Assembly: GCA_023678885.1 (NCBI GenBank)
Contig: CM043005.1
Span: 1,126,814 to 1,190,813, forward strand
Source of the DNA: Pogostemon cablin
Lineage: Eukaryota; Streptophyta; Magnoliopsida; Lamiales; Lamiaceae
DNA: 64,000 nucleotides
Direction of reading: 5' to 3'
Made by a program: the position numbers and the translations under genes. Below are positions 44,092 through 56,264 of this stretch, in pieces. Within the stretch, counting starts at the first letter, position 1, and each line of letters starts with the position of its first letter. Below the pieces are notes generated by a model. It had not been told where the DNA came from. It made no database searches and worked only from the letters and a program-made list of their open reading frames with translations.

Positions 44092-46074
44092 TGATGCGCA
44101 TTTTCTTTGCACGAAAAATTAATTCCCAAGTATTAAGGATATCAATTGCAACTTAAGCAAGCGACCAAGTGAATATCGAACCCAAAGGACGGCGTATTAT
44201 TAATTTAATTATTTACTAGATTAATTAAGACAAGTGTGGCAATATAGTATGAGGTTTTAATTATTAATCAACGAACAAAAATATTAAATAACAATTAAAA
44301 TAAAATATCACTAGAAGAATACGAAAGTGGATCAATTAGGAGAATATGTAGCTCTAGTATAATCCAGTTTCACTCATTAATTTCCCATGTGTTGATGTCC
44401 TACTCTGCCTTGTGGAATATGGACGCATCACTAAACCATGTATATCTACTCTATAGACAAAAGTAAACATGCATGTAACACGTGTGAATAACCTCGGAGC
44501 AAGAGATATAAATTCACCCCCTTTTTAGGTACTATCATTATCAATTATTTTCCACGTCTGGAACCTAACCCGATATGATCTCCCTTTATAGGTACTATAA
44601 AATTATCCTCTTTATCCTACTTAGTAACCCGAATTCAATTCAATTAATAAGTATTCATATATGACAGTTCTAATGAAGTTTTGGAGTCCCCACACTTAGA
44701 ATCATAACATGGAATCCTGTTCAGCGGTGAACGCACTCAATCTACAACCAAGATATATATTCAGACTCTATATACCAATTGAAGATGCACAAAACGACCG
44801 TGAATATGGATTAATAAAGCACAATCATATATAAAATAAATCCACAAGTAGTGTTGTACGGAGTTTACACACGTAGTTCAATTAATTGGTAAAAACCTTC
44901 ACAACCCTAGTTCTACCAAAAAGGCTCTAGCCCATGATGTTACGAAGAACAATCATGGGTGTTGGATAGATCTTACTCGGATGTCCGAAAAATACAAGAT
45001 AAATTAGAAAATAAATAAAACCCTAGATGTGGCCGTCGTCGCATCCTTCTCCGTCTTGAATTCTCCTCTTGGTTCTCCTCTTGATTCCATGAATGAATCT
45101 TCAAAGTGATGGATGGATGGAGGAAAGGATGTGGATGATGGTTGGGGGGTGATCCACCCTTGTGGGGTGTAATATGGTTGTGGCCTCTCTTCTCTTCTCT
45201 TGTATTGTGTATTGTCTTCTGGTGTGATCTACATCCCCTTTTATACTTGTAAGCTCTCCTTATGGACCTAGGATGGGCTTTTTAGATGAAAACACACACT
45301 TGGGGTGTAAAAACATGCAGAAACACGCACTTGGGGTGTAAAAATCGGATCCGGACGCATCCCAGGCATGGAGTTCTACCTATGGTTCGACCTAGGGCTT
45401 GGTCGAACCCTGGTCGAATCGAAATCGGTGATTTAACGCACTTCAGGCTTCAGGTTTGACCAAAATGGCTTGAGTTCGACCAAGGGGTCTGGTCGAACTG
45501 GACTGTCGTGGTCGAATCCCACTTGCGTCATCTCACTGTTTCGCGTATAACTTCCACATCCGAGCTCCAATTTGAATGATTCTTGTGCTCATGCGATTAT
45601 CTCTTCCTTGGATTTCTATCCATATAAATAATTCTCAGAAAATCCAAGAATTGAAGGTGTAACAAGCCATGGAAAGTGACACAGCCGTTCTGTTTGGCAC
45701 AGCTCGCGCGACGTCATCATTTTGCTCATAACTTCCTCGTTTGGAACTCAATTGAGGTGTTCTTTATGCCAAAATGATCCTCTTTTCAGTGGATTTACAA
45801 CCATGTATCACAACACCAGTTTTGATCTCCACATAAATACAAAAATATTGCACAAGTTAGACGTGTGTTTTTCAGCATTCATTGCACATGTTGCACCTTT
45901 TCTCCAACTTCGCACTTTTTATCCTTTTTCCACCTAAAATACAATAAAACCCCTTAATTACAAAATTTTCTCATACATATTGAATATAAGACCCTTGTGC
46001 TAATATATGACAAAAATATCAATCAAAAAAGTGTTCAATTGGACACTAAAACACGCTAATTTCCACTCTCATCA
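44092..46074 (-). mobile_element. Solo LTR of a TTCGACC-type Athila family
   Basis: A 1983-bp LTR on the minus strand runs from TGATGAGAGTGGAAATTAGC at 46074 to GCGCATCA at 44092, with no internal element sequence. The flanks GATTT (44087-44091) and AATTT (46075-46079) match at four of five bases. The TATA box is at 45239-45245, and a small TTCGACC/GGTCGAA cluster lies at 45381-45512 upstream of it. It sits within the 3' untranslated region of the older Athila element. Confidence 0.88.
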
Positions 46075-47368
46075 AATTTCATGGGGATCTTTGAGCTGTT
46101 ATTTTTCTGCCTATGATGTTGATTATGATTAACAAGGGAAACATGCTTTAATTCTTGAGTGCTTGAAGTTCTTGATGTGTTTGTTATGATGTATGCGTAG
46201 CCTTAAAGAGTGCTCGTTCATTCTATCAAAAAGCCAAGTGAGATTTGAGCCTTTAAATCATGTTACATGATGATGCATGATATTTTTATTCTTGAGTGTA
46301 TCGTTCTTGCACGTGTATTCTAGAACTTGCCTTGAGTCTCCTTGAATATTCGAGAATAGTCTAGTGAATTATAGGAATGATATTAGACCATCTTTGATTT
46401 TTAACTCATCTTTTCCATACACTTTACTTGAATTCATTTAATCCTTAGTCAACCATTTGAGCCTTAAAAAATCCATTCTTTGAATGATCCATTTAAACTT
46501 AATAAGTATTTGATTTTTCCTTATATTACTTGGGTCAATTGAGTACTTGTTGAAGTGGTTAGAAGAAGAATGTGAATATGTTGGAGTTGAAAAGGATGAT
46601 GAAAAAAGGATCAAAAAATATAATTCATAGAGTAGTGCTTCAATCTAGTACTCTATGAAGCAGACACCCTAGGATAGTGCTTAAATCTAGTACCCTATGG
46701 AGGATCAATTGGGGTAGTGCCTAAAATTGGTATCCCATTAAAAAAAGCGAAGGAAGAAAAGAAGATGGAGTTGAAGAGTAAGAGAAAATTGAAAGAAGAT
46801 GGTTGTTGTTTTTAAGTTGAGGAGTGGTGCTTAAAAACAATGTGATGATGAAGAATGAAAGATCAAGAGGGAATGCGCGCTTGATTGCTCCGAGTTTGAG
46901 TTACTTATCCATAAATTCCTACCTTTTTCATAGAGCCTACATTACAACCAAATAAAAGACCTTTTTGATTCATAATTTGCTAGCTACAAGTAAAAGAAGA
47001 GTTGAGACAATAGGCAAGCTTATGGTTACGCATGCACTTGAATTGAATTTGAGAGCACATATATACATAACCCGAAAGATGTACACTTTATACACCTTGA
47101 GCGTGAGAGTTACACTATATATATCCTGTTAACATAGGTGAATTGAGCACTTGAATTAGTGAAGTAATTATCTTAACTTGCATGTTTTGAATGAATTGAT
47201 GCTTTTGAACTTGAAGCTATGTGAACCAAGTTAAGATTGATTACATCTTTTGAAGGATTATTTGATGTTTTGATCCCTCCCTTTAGAACATGATTTTCCA
47301 TCTCATTATTTTCTTTTGGTTTGTCGTTACGTTGTTCGAGGACGAACAACAACTTAAGTTTGGGGGTT
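46075..47368 (+). other. 3' untranslated region, second part, ending in polypurine tract
   Basis: Non-coding. Three tandem copies of a (G)GTAGTGCCTAAAATTGGTA-type motif lie at about 46631-46740, spaced 40-41 bp, with a weak fourth near 46822. The segment ends TTAAGTTTGGGGGTT at 47354-47368, the polypurine tract. Confidence 0.65.
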
Positions 47369-47719
47369 TGATGAGAGTGGAAATTCATGTATTTTTGGGT
47401 CCAATTGGATATCTTTTTGAATGTTTTAATCGCTATTATTTGCACAAATCTTAATACTTTAAATTATTATTGACTAAAAGGTACTTGAATGGTATTTTAT
47501 TGTGTTTTGATAGGAAAATGGATCAAAAATGCAAAGTTGGAATGAAAGGTGAACTTGTGATAATTGCAATCAAATAGACGTCCAACTTCCATAATTTTTC
47601 TGTATTGTTGCGGAGATCCAAACTGGTCGTGTGGCATATGATTGGAAATTCACTGAAGAGAGGATCGCGTGAGTGCAAAAATTACCTCAATCGGAGCACG
47701 GATGAAGAAGTTATGATCA
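47369..47719 (+). repeat. Truncated 3' LTR of the older Athila element
   Basis: Only 351 bp remain, matching 35939-36288 of the 5' LTR up to TATGATCA. The target-site duplication ATATC follows directly. GATCA occurs both here and at the natural LTR end (GCGATCA), so an internal deletion of about 1.3 kb between GATCA repeats explains the structure. Confidence 0.85.
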
Positions 47720-47724
47720 ATATC

Positions 47725-48790
47725 ACAAACATCTTTCCACCAATTCGAAATCCATGCTTCTTTTCTCCCCTTACTTCTACCCGATCTAAGATCTTTTCCG
47801 ACTAAAAAAGGATTTTCTCCATATTTTGATTTAATGACTTTGATCCACAAACTCTCTTGATTATGTAACAATCTCCAAACACATTTTCCTAGAAGTGCCT
47901 GATTAAAACCAACTAGATTTCTAATTCCTAACCTCCCTTTGTCTTTTGCAAAGCAAACCTCACTCCGCTTAACCCAAGGAATTTTTTCTTTATCCTCACA
48001 ACCACTCCACAAGAATTTACGTTGCACACTGATAATCTCTCCAATTGTTTTCTTTGGTATGGAATAAAAGGATAGGCAATAAGTCGGCAACGCGGAGAGA
48101 ACAACTTGAATCAAAGTAATTCGTCCCCCAAAAGAAAGATGTTTCACTGTCCATTTTTTCAAGCGACTACGAATTTTTTCAAAAATATTTCCCCAAGATG
48201 CAGCCTTTCGATGATTGATACCAACATTGATTCCCAAGTAAAAAAATGGATTTTTACTTACGTCACACCTCAAATAATTGGCCATTGATTAAACTGTATC
48301 ATCATCCATATCCAATCCCAAAATTCCACACTTTTGAAAATTTACCTTCAAGCCCGAAATTAATTCGAAGTTGCGGAGGATATGTTTGATTGCAATGAAA
48401 TTTTCCATCTTTCCCGGGCATGAGAAAATTGAGTCGTCAGCATACTATAGGTGAGACACTTTAATCTTATCTTTGCCAAGACTGACTGCTTCAAGAATTC
48501 CCTTTTCCACTGCATTTTCTATTAGTAAGCTCAATCCCTCAGCCACTATCAAGAAGAGAAAAGGAGATAATGGATCACCTCGTATCAAGCCTCTTTCTAA
48601 ACTAAAGTTTCTGGAAGGACTTCCATTTACCAAAACTGAAGTTGTGGTTACACACTCCATCACCCATTTTCTCCATTTAGGATTGAAATTGAGGCCTTCC
48701 ATCATTTCATCCAAGAAATCCCAATTAACAGAGTCATATGCCTTAGCAAAATCAACTTTAAATATGATCCTCTTATGTTTCTTCTTTTTT
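47725..48790 (-). pseudogene. LINE reverse transcriptase, middle part
   Basis: Minus-strand RT of the LINE begins at KKKHKRIIFKVDFAKAYDS, then VLVNGSPSRNFSLERG and GDPLSPFLFLIVAEGLSLL. The catalytic YADDS (about 48430-48445) comes directly after a TAG that replaces Gln. Downstream are LGINVGINHRK, SFGGRITLIQVVLSALPTY and the KVKSEVC/WVKRSEVCF region, ending ISNWWKDVCDI at the Athila insertion. The frame resumes at FWEKEGRG at 35938. Confidence 0.9.
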
Positions 48791-50523
48791 CATCATCAAT
48801 TGACCGTTGTCATTTTTACCTAAATTTTAGTGTCTTTGTTTGTGGATTTTTAGATATTTTTATCCGTATTTGTGTAACTTTTGGTGGAATTTTATGTAAT
48901 TAGGAGAAATGTGGTGTGAATTGATAGAAATATGTAAATGAGCTTAAATATGTGTAAAACAGGTCAAGAAATAAAGAAAAAATGAATCGGGAGCAAAATG
49001 GAGAAGGAAGAACATGGCACGCTCGGACACGCCCCGTGTGCAGAATACGGGCATGTCCGAGGTGGCCGTGTTTGAGCATTAGAATGCAGGACTCACCCAG
49101 GAGAAGGTCGTGTTCCGACGCATGAGTCGTGCGCCAACACATACCCCGTGTGTGGAACACGGGCCTGTTCGAGGTGATCGTGCGCAGTCGTCAGTAAATA
49201 CTACACGCTCATGGGAGAGGCTGTGAGCTGCTGCACGAGTCGTGTCTGGGAACGCACAGAACACGCCGAACTGCGTGTGCACGACACGAGTCGTATGCTG
49301 CTACACGGCCCATGTAGGTGCAAAAGGCAGTTTAAATTTCAGAATGTTCTGGAAGCTTCTAGAAGGTCCCTAAGTGATATAAAAGGCTGATTTGTGCAAA
49401 ATTGAGAAAAAGAACATAGAATTAGAGCAGTTACACATACTCCCACAATTTTCACACACTAGATCCATTTGATTCATCTCCATACATTTAATCCATCCAA
49501 TCAAGTTGATCTTAAAAGATCCATCCAACAATTCATCCTTCCATCACTTTAAGAAGAGGAAAGCATCAATGATTGAAGATTTTAGCATTTTGGAAAGAAG
49601 AAAGGCTACTTCACAAAAGAGAAGCCAATCTACTTTCAAATTGTTGATTTTCTACTTATTTTGGCTCAAATAGAGCAAGCCTTTGAATGTATTGATCTAA
49701 ACACAATGTGTAGTGGTTAGTCCTATAGTACGGCTAATCATATGATTGATTGAGAAGAATGCTAGATATGTAGGATTTGAGATGTTGAATTGAGTTAATT
49801 TTGGACTTCCTTTTATGATTAATGGATCATATTTCGTTTCAATACTTGTGTTTAAATTCTCTATTCATAGTGTTAGGATGGCCATTCCAATATTATGATT
49901 AGTGGTTTAATTGAATCATATATTAAGATGTGCATGCATGTTAGTGTGAGGGGAGGTAAGTCATACTCTTCTTATGCTTAGAATATTCATAGGGGGACAG
50001 TTAAGAAAATTGAGTGAAAAGAACCAAACTTATGATTATAATACCTTAAGGGAATTGAGAGTAAGGACAATCATAGGAAATTTAGACTTGTCAAAGAGTC
50101 GAGAACCTAAGTGCATTGGCCATAGGGATTAGGGGTAAAAAAGTAATTTCTTTTAGTCTATAATTAATGAAGTTCAATATCAAGGGTCATGCATATCTAG
50201 CTAGTTTTTTAATCATGAGTATAATTAGCCTTGCTCTCTTCTTAAGTATATTCTATCCACATTCATTTCATCTTGTTACTTGTTTTATATTGGGTACAGT
50301 TAGTATTAATTGATTTTGTTAGATAATTGATTAGAATAATCATTAGTTTTAAATCAAACCTTCACTCTTGTCACTCTTACAAAGCACAATCAATGACGAA
50401 TCCGGATACAACCTAGAGTATACTTTCCCTTGGGACGACATACTTATAAATTTTGTTGCTTGGTCACACGTGTACAACAACAATAGAGTCTCTTACTCTT
50501 AAACATTTTACTAAAAATGCGAC
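48791..50523 (+). mobile_element. Solo LTR of another Athila-like family, inserted in the LINE
   Basis: About 1.7 kb of non-coding sequence interrupts the LINE RT. It has an LTR layout: a cluster of CACGG/CCGTG-type dyads (49015-49315), TATAAAA at 49378-49384 and a tail ending CTTGGTCACACGTGTAC near 50460-50475, like the end of other Athila LTRs. No internal domain is present. Exact ends and a target-site duplication could not be fixed, because the LINE codons at both junctions are disturbed. Confidence 0.65.
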
Positions 50524-51575
50524 TAAGAACATCAATCAATTCATTAAGAACAACAATCCCATCCAAGATTTGTCTACCCCTCACAAATGCAGATTCATTT
50601 TCAGAGATAACTTCATCAAGCACATGTCTGATTCGATTAGCCAATGTCTTTGAAATGATTTTATATAGACCTCCAATCAAGGATATTGGATTATAGTCAT
50701 CTAAAGACAAGTTGTTTTCTTTTTTAGGAATGAGAGTGATGAAAGAAGAATTTAATCCTTTTACAATTTTTCCTTTGTCATAGAATTCATCCATCATTTG
50801 CATCAATTCTGCTTTCATGTTTTCCCAATTATCTTTGAAGAAGGCGAAACTAAACCCATCTGGCCCGGGACTCTTGCTTGACTCACACGACCATATTGCA
50901 TGCTTTACTTCATTTTCAGAAAATTTAGCTACTAACAATTTATTTCCACACTCTGATACTTTCCTCTGAAAAATGTCACCTGAAAACTATGGCCGACTGA
51001 ACTTACGAGCCTTGAAATGATTGCTGAAATGAAGGAAAACACTCTTTTTTACATCTTCTACTGAATCCATCAACACGTTGTTCACTATGATTCCATCCAT
51101 ACCTAGAACTTTAAATTTTTTGTTTATCCATCTTTACATCCCCATCTGTTAACCACTTCACTTTAACCTTTTGAGCTAGGAGTTTATCCCGTCAGATAAG
51201 ACTTCTCAATAATTCATCCATAGTCTAGTTTCTTCTGATAATTTCTCCTTCTTCTAATCCAAAAACTTCATCAATACGATCCAACTTTTCAATTTCCAAC
51301 TTCTTTTCTTCTATGGAATTTTCAATATTACCAAACACCTCTCTATTCCACTTCTTAAGATCCAATTTGATGAATTTTAATTTCTCCTTTAAACGAAAAC
51401 CAGTCCAACCTGAAATAACATGGTCTTCCCATTTTCTTTTGATGAACTCTTTGTAATCGGGATGAGTTATCCAACTGTTAACAAATTTAAAAGGAATTGA
51501 GCCCCAATCTTTGTTAATTTTCTCAAAATACAGAGGACAGTGATCTGAGAAGGATCTCTCAAAACTTTTCGAAGT
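50524..51575 (-). pseudogene. LINE, endonuclease end and N-terminal RT
   Basis: The minus-strand 5' part of the LINE copy begins with the last part of the endonuclease (ERSFSDHCPLYFEK at about 51540-51570). Then come a linker (WTGFRLKEKLKFIKLDLKKW, LLAQKVKVKWLTDGD) and RT block 1-2 (SESSKSPGPDGFSFAFFK-type, FITLIPKKENNLSLDDYNPI, NRIRHVLDEVISENESAFVRG). There are several stops. The copy lacks ORF1 and most of the endonuclease, a typical 5' truncation. It is broken at NELIDVL by the solo LTR. Confidence 0.88.
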
Positions 51576-51797
51576 GTTAGTAAATGTATGTTTAATTATT
51601 TTATTTTATTAAGTGGTGGAAATTAAATAAAAAATAGATTTAACAGTTGAAATTAATTAGTAGCACTGGTACCTAAGGTACATTGTAGTTAAACTCTTAA
51701 ATTATATAAATACAAATATATAGAATATGTAATAAGATTGGAAAAGTACCTGTGAATTCTATTTATACAAATATTTGCCATAATTTTAATAGTTCCC
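51576..51797. other. Short AT-rich spacer
   Basis: No feature is recognised between the LINE 5' end and the tandem duplication. Confidence 0.4.
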
Positions 51798-51999
51798 CCT
51801 TTTTAATTGAAGTTGTAGCACTGAAGTGTTACATTTCGAATGTACTATTGGTAGGCCATGAAGGTATGTGCCTGGGCACACTAGAACATATTTCATGTCC
51901 TTTTTAATTGAAGTTGTAGCACTGAAGTGTTACATTTCGAATGTACTATTGGTAGGCCATGAAGGTATGTGCCTGGGCACACTAGAACATATTTCATGT
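51798..51999. repeat. Exact 101-bp tandem duplication
   Basis: Two direct copies begin CCTTTTTAATTGAAG at 51798 and 51899. I see no difference between them across 101 bp, so the event is recent. The second copy runs into a degenerate hAT-like MITE. Confidence 0.92.
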
Positions 52000-52221
52000 G
52001 CTTTTAGAATTTTGTGTTAAATTGTATATCATTTAGTATAAAGATGTATATCTTTTATTTTTTGAAGAAAAATAAAAAATATAATAAAAAGTGTATACTT
52101 TTTAGAACAAAATTATGTACTATTATTAATTAAAGTGTATACAATGTACTCTTATCCAAATTACTAAATTCTAAAAAGCGCATTCTTATCTAAATTACTA
52201 AATTCTAAAAAGCGCATGCAA
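51985..52221 (+). mobile_element. Degenerate hAT-like MITE copy
   Basis: This matches the interior of the 5962-6532 element (AGAATTTTGTGTTAAATTGTATA...AAGTGTATA) and ends GCGCATGCAACCTCACTC. A 34-bp segment is tandemly duplicated near its right end (52150-52183 and 52184-52217). The termini are eroded and no clean target-site duplication is found. Confidence 0.6.
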
Positions 52222-52788
52222 CCTCACTCGGCCATGAATTGGATTTCTTTTTCTAAAAGGAAAATGAATACTGAGGATGAAGCAGAGGAGTATTGGTAAA
52301 TAGAGAAATAGTCACTTTCTCCATTTAAATTTCACGCTTTCCATACAATTAAATTTCACAATTTCCGTACAATTAAATTATAGTAATTAAATTTCACAAT
52401 TTCCGCCTTCCGTACAATTAAATTATAATTAAATTTCATAATTTCAGTTTTTCTCTCTCATATTAAAATTTACCATACATAAAATTTTGATTACCATTCC
52501 TAAACTAGATTTAAATTCCTAAAAATCATATAAAAATAAAATAAGAACACAAAAACAAAGGAAACTAATTACTACAACTTACAAGAAGCAAGATCCCATC
52601 AGCTTCGGATCAACACCACCAACATAAACCCCGAAAGGCAAATGATGAAATTAGAAACACAAGTAGCAATCCTTTTTGCATCATCGTAATTCTATTCTAG
52701 TATTTGTAATTCCACATGAACACGTGATTCCTACCCACTGTTAGCTGTTAATCTACGAGGCTTATGCTCATTACACACAGACTTGTTA
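52222..52788 (-). other. Spacer and 3' UTR of the kinase gene
   Basis: The half next to the kinase stop is probably its 3' UTR. Before it lie short direct repeats of AATTAAATTTCACAATTTCCG (52340-52450). Nothing else is seen. Confidence 0.4.
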
Positions 52789-55700
52789 TCACACACAATT
52801 CTCCTTGAAACTCTTGGCCAGCCATATCGCCGTTTCTCGAGGCGAAACCTTTTCAGGTCCGAACGGTTTCAGCAGAACTTGTAGCTCCCCGAATCGTTCT
52901 TGCTGCAACAGTTGAGCGCTGAACTCAAGTAAACCCTCTAGTGCTTCAGCGCGTTGCTGGTAGGACGAAGTATCAAACCTGCGCTGACGAGAATCTGAAG
53001 ATGAGCGGCTAGACCCCCCACCGCTGATCGGATTATGCTCCGAACACTCACTTCCATTGTACTGAACACCATGATCCGAGTGTGGCCTAGAGAAGGTTCT
53101 ATCGAATATCTGAACCATACACTTGTCTTTTGTGATTGACTGGGGTGAGGTCAGGGAAGTCCTTCGGCTCGGTGGCTGAGGATCATCAGCTGAAGCCAAA
53201 GGAAAATCAACCATTTTGTCGATCCGTGGTGCATTAACAGAGACATCAGGGGATTCCACACCAGCTAGTAGACCTATGCCTGGTTTATAGGACGATCCTG
53301 TGGTTGCAGCTCGCGTAGAAAGTGGAAGAGATGCTCTTCGTGTTGATTTTGAAGGTTTTCGAGCAGGCGTGTGTGACACAGGAAGCTGAGTCAATTACAG
53401 AAACAACGATCGCATGATTGAGTTTACACACAACCTTAAAGCAGGTATAACTTGAACACAAATTAGTTAATGACTGAATTTAAACGAACCAGTTCACGTG
53501 TAGAGCCAGGGTTCGATATCCTTGATGGAGTCGATGAATGTCTTCTGAGATTTGCAGGAGCCTTTGTTGACGCCATTCTTGGGGTTTTTACAGTGCTGAA
53601 CTTTGTGGTCACCATCATTTGCATACCAATATCACCAGTCACGCTACCAAAAGATAAATCAGATAATCTGTCATTCGTATTGCTAGAAGATTTTTCTGCT
53701 CTTCGAGAAGAAGATGGAGTATCCAATTCATTTCCCGAGATACTAGGATTCAAAGCTCGATTGTTGCCAAATGATAGCCTTTTCTCTGTTTTAATAGCTT
53801 CAGCTTCAAGGAATCTCGTTTTCTTGACAAAACTGGGATTGAAAGGTGGAGTTGGGAATGTATGTCTTCTGGGGTTGTTAGACTTCAGATGCATATCCAC
53901 GACGTAGGGCCGAAGATTCGGGTGCCTCAGCAAATCTGCAGCCTGAACGAGAAAACAGATTGTTAAGATGGGCGAGTATGCTATCAGAACTCAAAATTCG
54001 CCTCTGGTGAAATTAAAGCATAGAAAACGAAACATACACTTGGTCGAATCTCAGGATTCTTTCGAAGCATGCTCTTGATAAGTCCACGACTACATGTTAA
54101 AAGCCAACAAGTTATAATTTACAGTCATAGAATTTGTCAGCTCGAATAAAGTTCTGGTAACAGACATACAATGGACCAGAATACATGGTTGGAAGCGGAG
54201 ACACAAGGGATTTATTAATCTTGTTGATTAGACCTTGTATATCCTGTTCATGAAGCAAACTATGAGTAGGATGAGAGACAGTAGAATGGCAAAAATTCAA
54301 ATTCAAAGGTATTTATAACAGAGAACAGAATTAGGCTTACAAAGGCTTTAAATGCAGGTTTGTAAGCAGCCATTTCATACATACAGCATCCTAAATATGA
54401 TGTAGATAAAGTTGTAAACCGTAAGTAATAAGCTAAAAGCTAACACGAGAATCTAAAAACGATGGTTACCTAAGGACCAGATATCTGACTTGGAACCGTA
54501 AGGTATATCAGCAAGAAGCTCAGGGCACATGTAACTAGGTGTGCCCACAACCTGCAATCGGATATGCAACAGAAAAAAATAACTTCCAAGAAAAGGAGAA
54601 AATCCTGAAAGAATCTGCAACCCAACTTATCCTAACACTCACAGATGAAGCTAGATCATCAGAGGTCAATACTTTTGCAAGACCGAAATCTCCTGAAAAT
54701 GTTAACAAGACAATCAAATTTAGGCTTCAAACATCAGATGCTCCACATGGGTTCGCAAAACCAGACAATGAATTAGTTACCTAATCTTATGTCCCGATCC
54801 TTTGTCAGAAATATATTTGAACACTGAAAAAGAAACGAATAAACTCAAACATGTGTGGTTTAATTTTTCACATGTAAGTAGGTTAGAAACTGGACCAAAC
54901 CTTGACGTCACGATGTAGTATATGATTGGAGTGTAGGTAATCAAGAGCCATTAACAGTTGAACCAACCACTTGCAAAGCTTCTGTTAATAATTTAACACT
55001 AAGATGTAATAATTAACTATAAAACAATTTATGGAGGAAACAATTAAACAAATTTAAGTATGGAGAGAGAAGGAAACTAGACTGCAGAACAACCTCCTCG
55101 GAAAAATGAACTCGATTGGCCTTCTTAATGGCTTCAGCCCTACATATATTAAGAAAGGGAAACATGAAAGAGTTCAGAAAGAAAGTTACGCAAAATAAAC
55201 AGGTATTGTGATATACTACCAAAATGTTATTTATTTTCAAGTTAAGTATGACTAATATCTGCCGAGTACAATTTCACTGGAACCAGGCAACTTACATATC
55301 TCCTCCTTCACAGTACCCGATCACAATGCAGACATAACAACCCTAAAAGTCACCGGATTCACATGTTAATGGGACAAAAAAATAAAAGAATAAACGTAGA
55401 AATAATAAGAAATCATCAAAATAATGATTACATGCTATAAAATTATAATGACAAAAGGAGAGAAAGAGAGAGAAAGAAAGAAAGGAAGAACCCCACAGGT
55501 CCCACCCCAGCCACTTAAGATAAAGAAAAAACTAGAAGACAGTCATTGATAAGCCAGAGAAAGGTATTTAAACCTACTAGAAAAACGTATATCTCATAGA
55601 TAAATTTAATAAAACACGAATGAAATCAAAAGCAGCACTCTCCTATTACCAAGAAACAACAAACGGATGGCTGAGTTTAGTAAAATCCAGCTCAAAATAA

Positions 55701-56156
55701 AATCATTTCAAGTTCTCGACACTCATCACTTAGTTATTACTATGGGCATTCACGTTATTTTCACTGAATTATATTTCCCAATCTAAGCAGGTAACATTAG
55801 ATTCCCAATAAAGTAGATACAAAATCACAAATGTCCTCAAGTATACATATTTATCATTTCCCTTTTAAATGGATAGCATGAAGAGAATATCTCATTTTTT
55901 CACTAGTTAGTGTGGTACAGATTATTGCACCATTCACATACCCTTTCCACCCAAGAATCTTTGTACTCCACAATATATGGACAACAGACTTTTGAAATGA
56001 GCTCCATCTGCACAATTGAAAAATATAACATCTAAATCAGAAGCATGAAACTGGGGGTAAACTACTGGAAAATCCATGGAATTATTATTAATTTTGCTTC
56101 TCTCAGACAAGATGTCTTAACCTCATCCATAGGAAGTTCTAAATATGAACTTATTG

Positions 56157-56188
<32 letters not shown>

Positions 56189-56233
56189 ACAAGCATGTGC
56201 GCGCACACACAACATAAATAAATAAATAAATTA

Positions 56234-56264
<31 letters not shown>

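Larger units (their letters stand above)
35939..47719 (+). mobile_element. Older Athila-type element with truncated 3' LTR
   Basis: An 11.8-kb plus-strand element is inserted in the LINE with exact duplication ATATC (35934-35938, 47720-47724). It has a 5' LTR (35939-37598), a primer-binding site, decayed gag, protease, RT, integrase and a polypurine tract. The 3' LTR is only 351 bp. A solo LTR of another Athila family sits between pol and the polypurine tract. No ORF1/env-like gene remains. Confidence 0.92.

Noticed and set aside
47650..47724. Apparent extension of the LINE protein into a DHNFFIRAPIEVIF segment
   Set aside because: That segment is antisense translation of the truncated Athila LTR. 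The real LINE frame continues at 35938 on the other side of the insertion.
53463..53933. Alternative kinase C-terminus by reading through intron 13
   Set aside because: Using GTTCGT at 53489 as donor and TTGACTCAG as acceptor gives an in-frame join to a long conserved-looking tail. Read-through ends after nine codons. It could be a minor retained-intron form but is not the main product.
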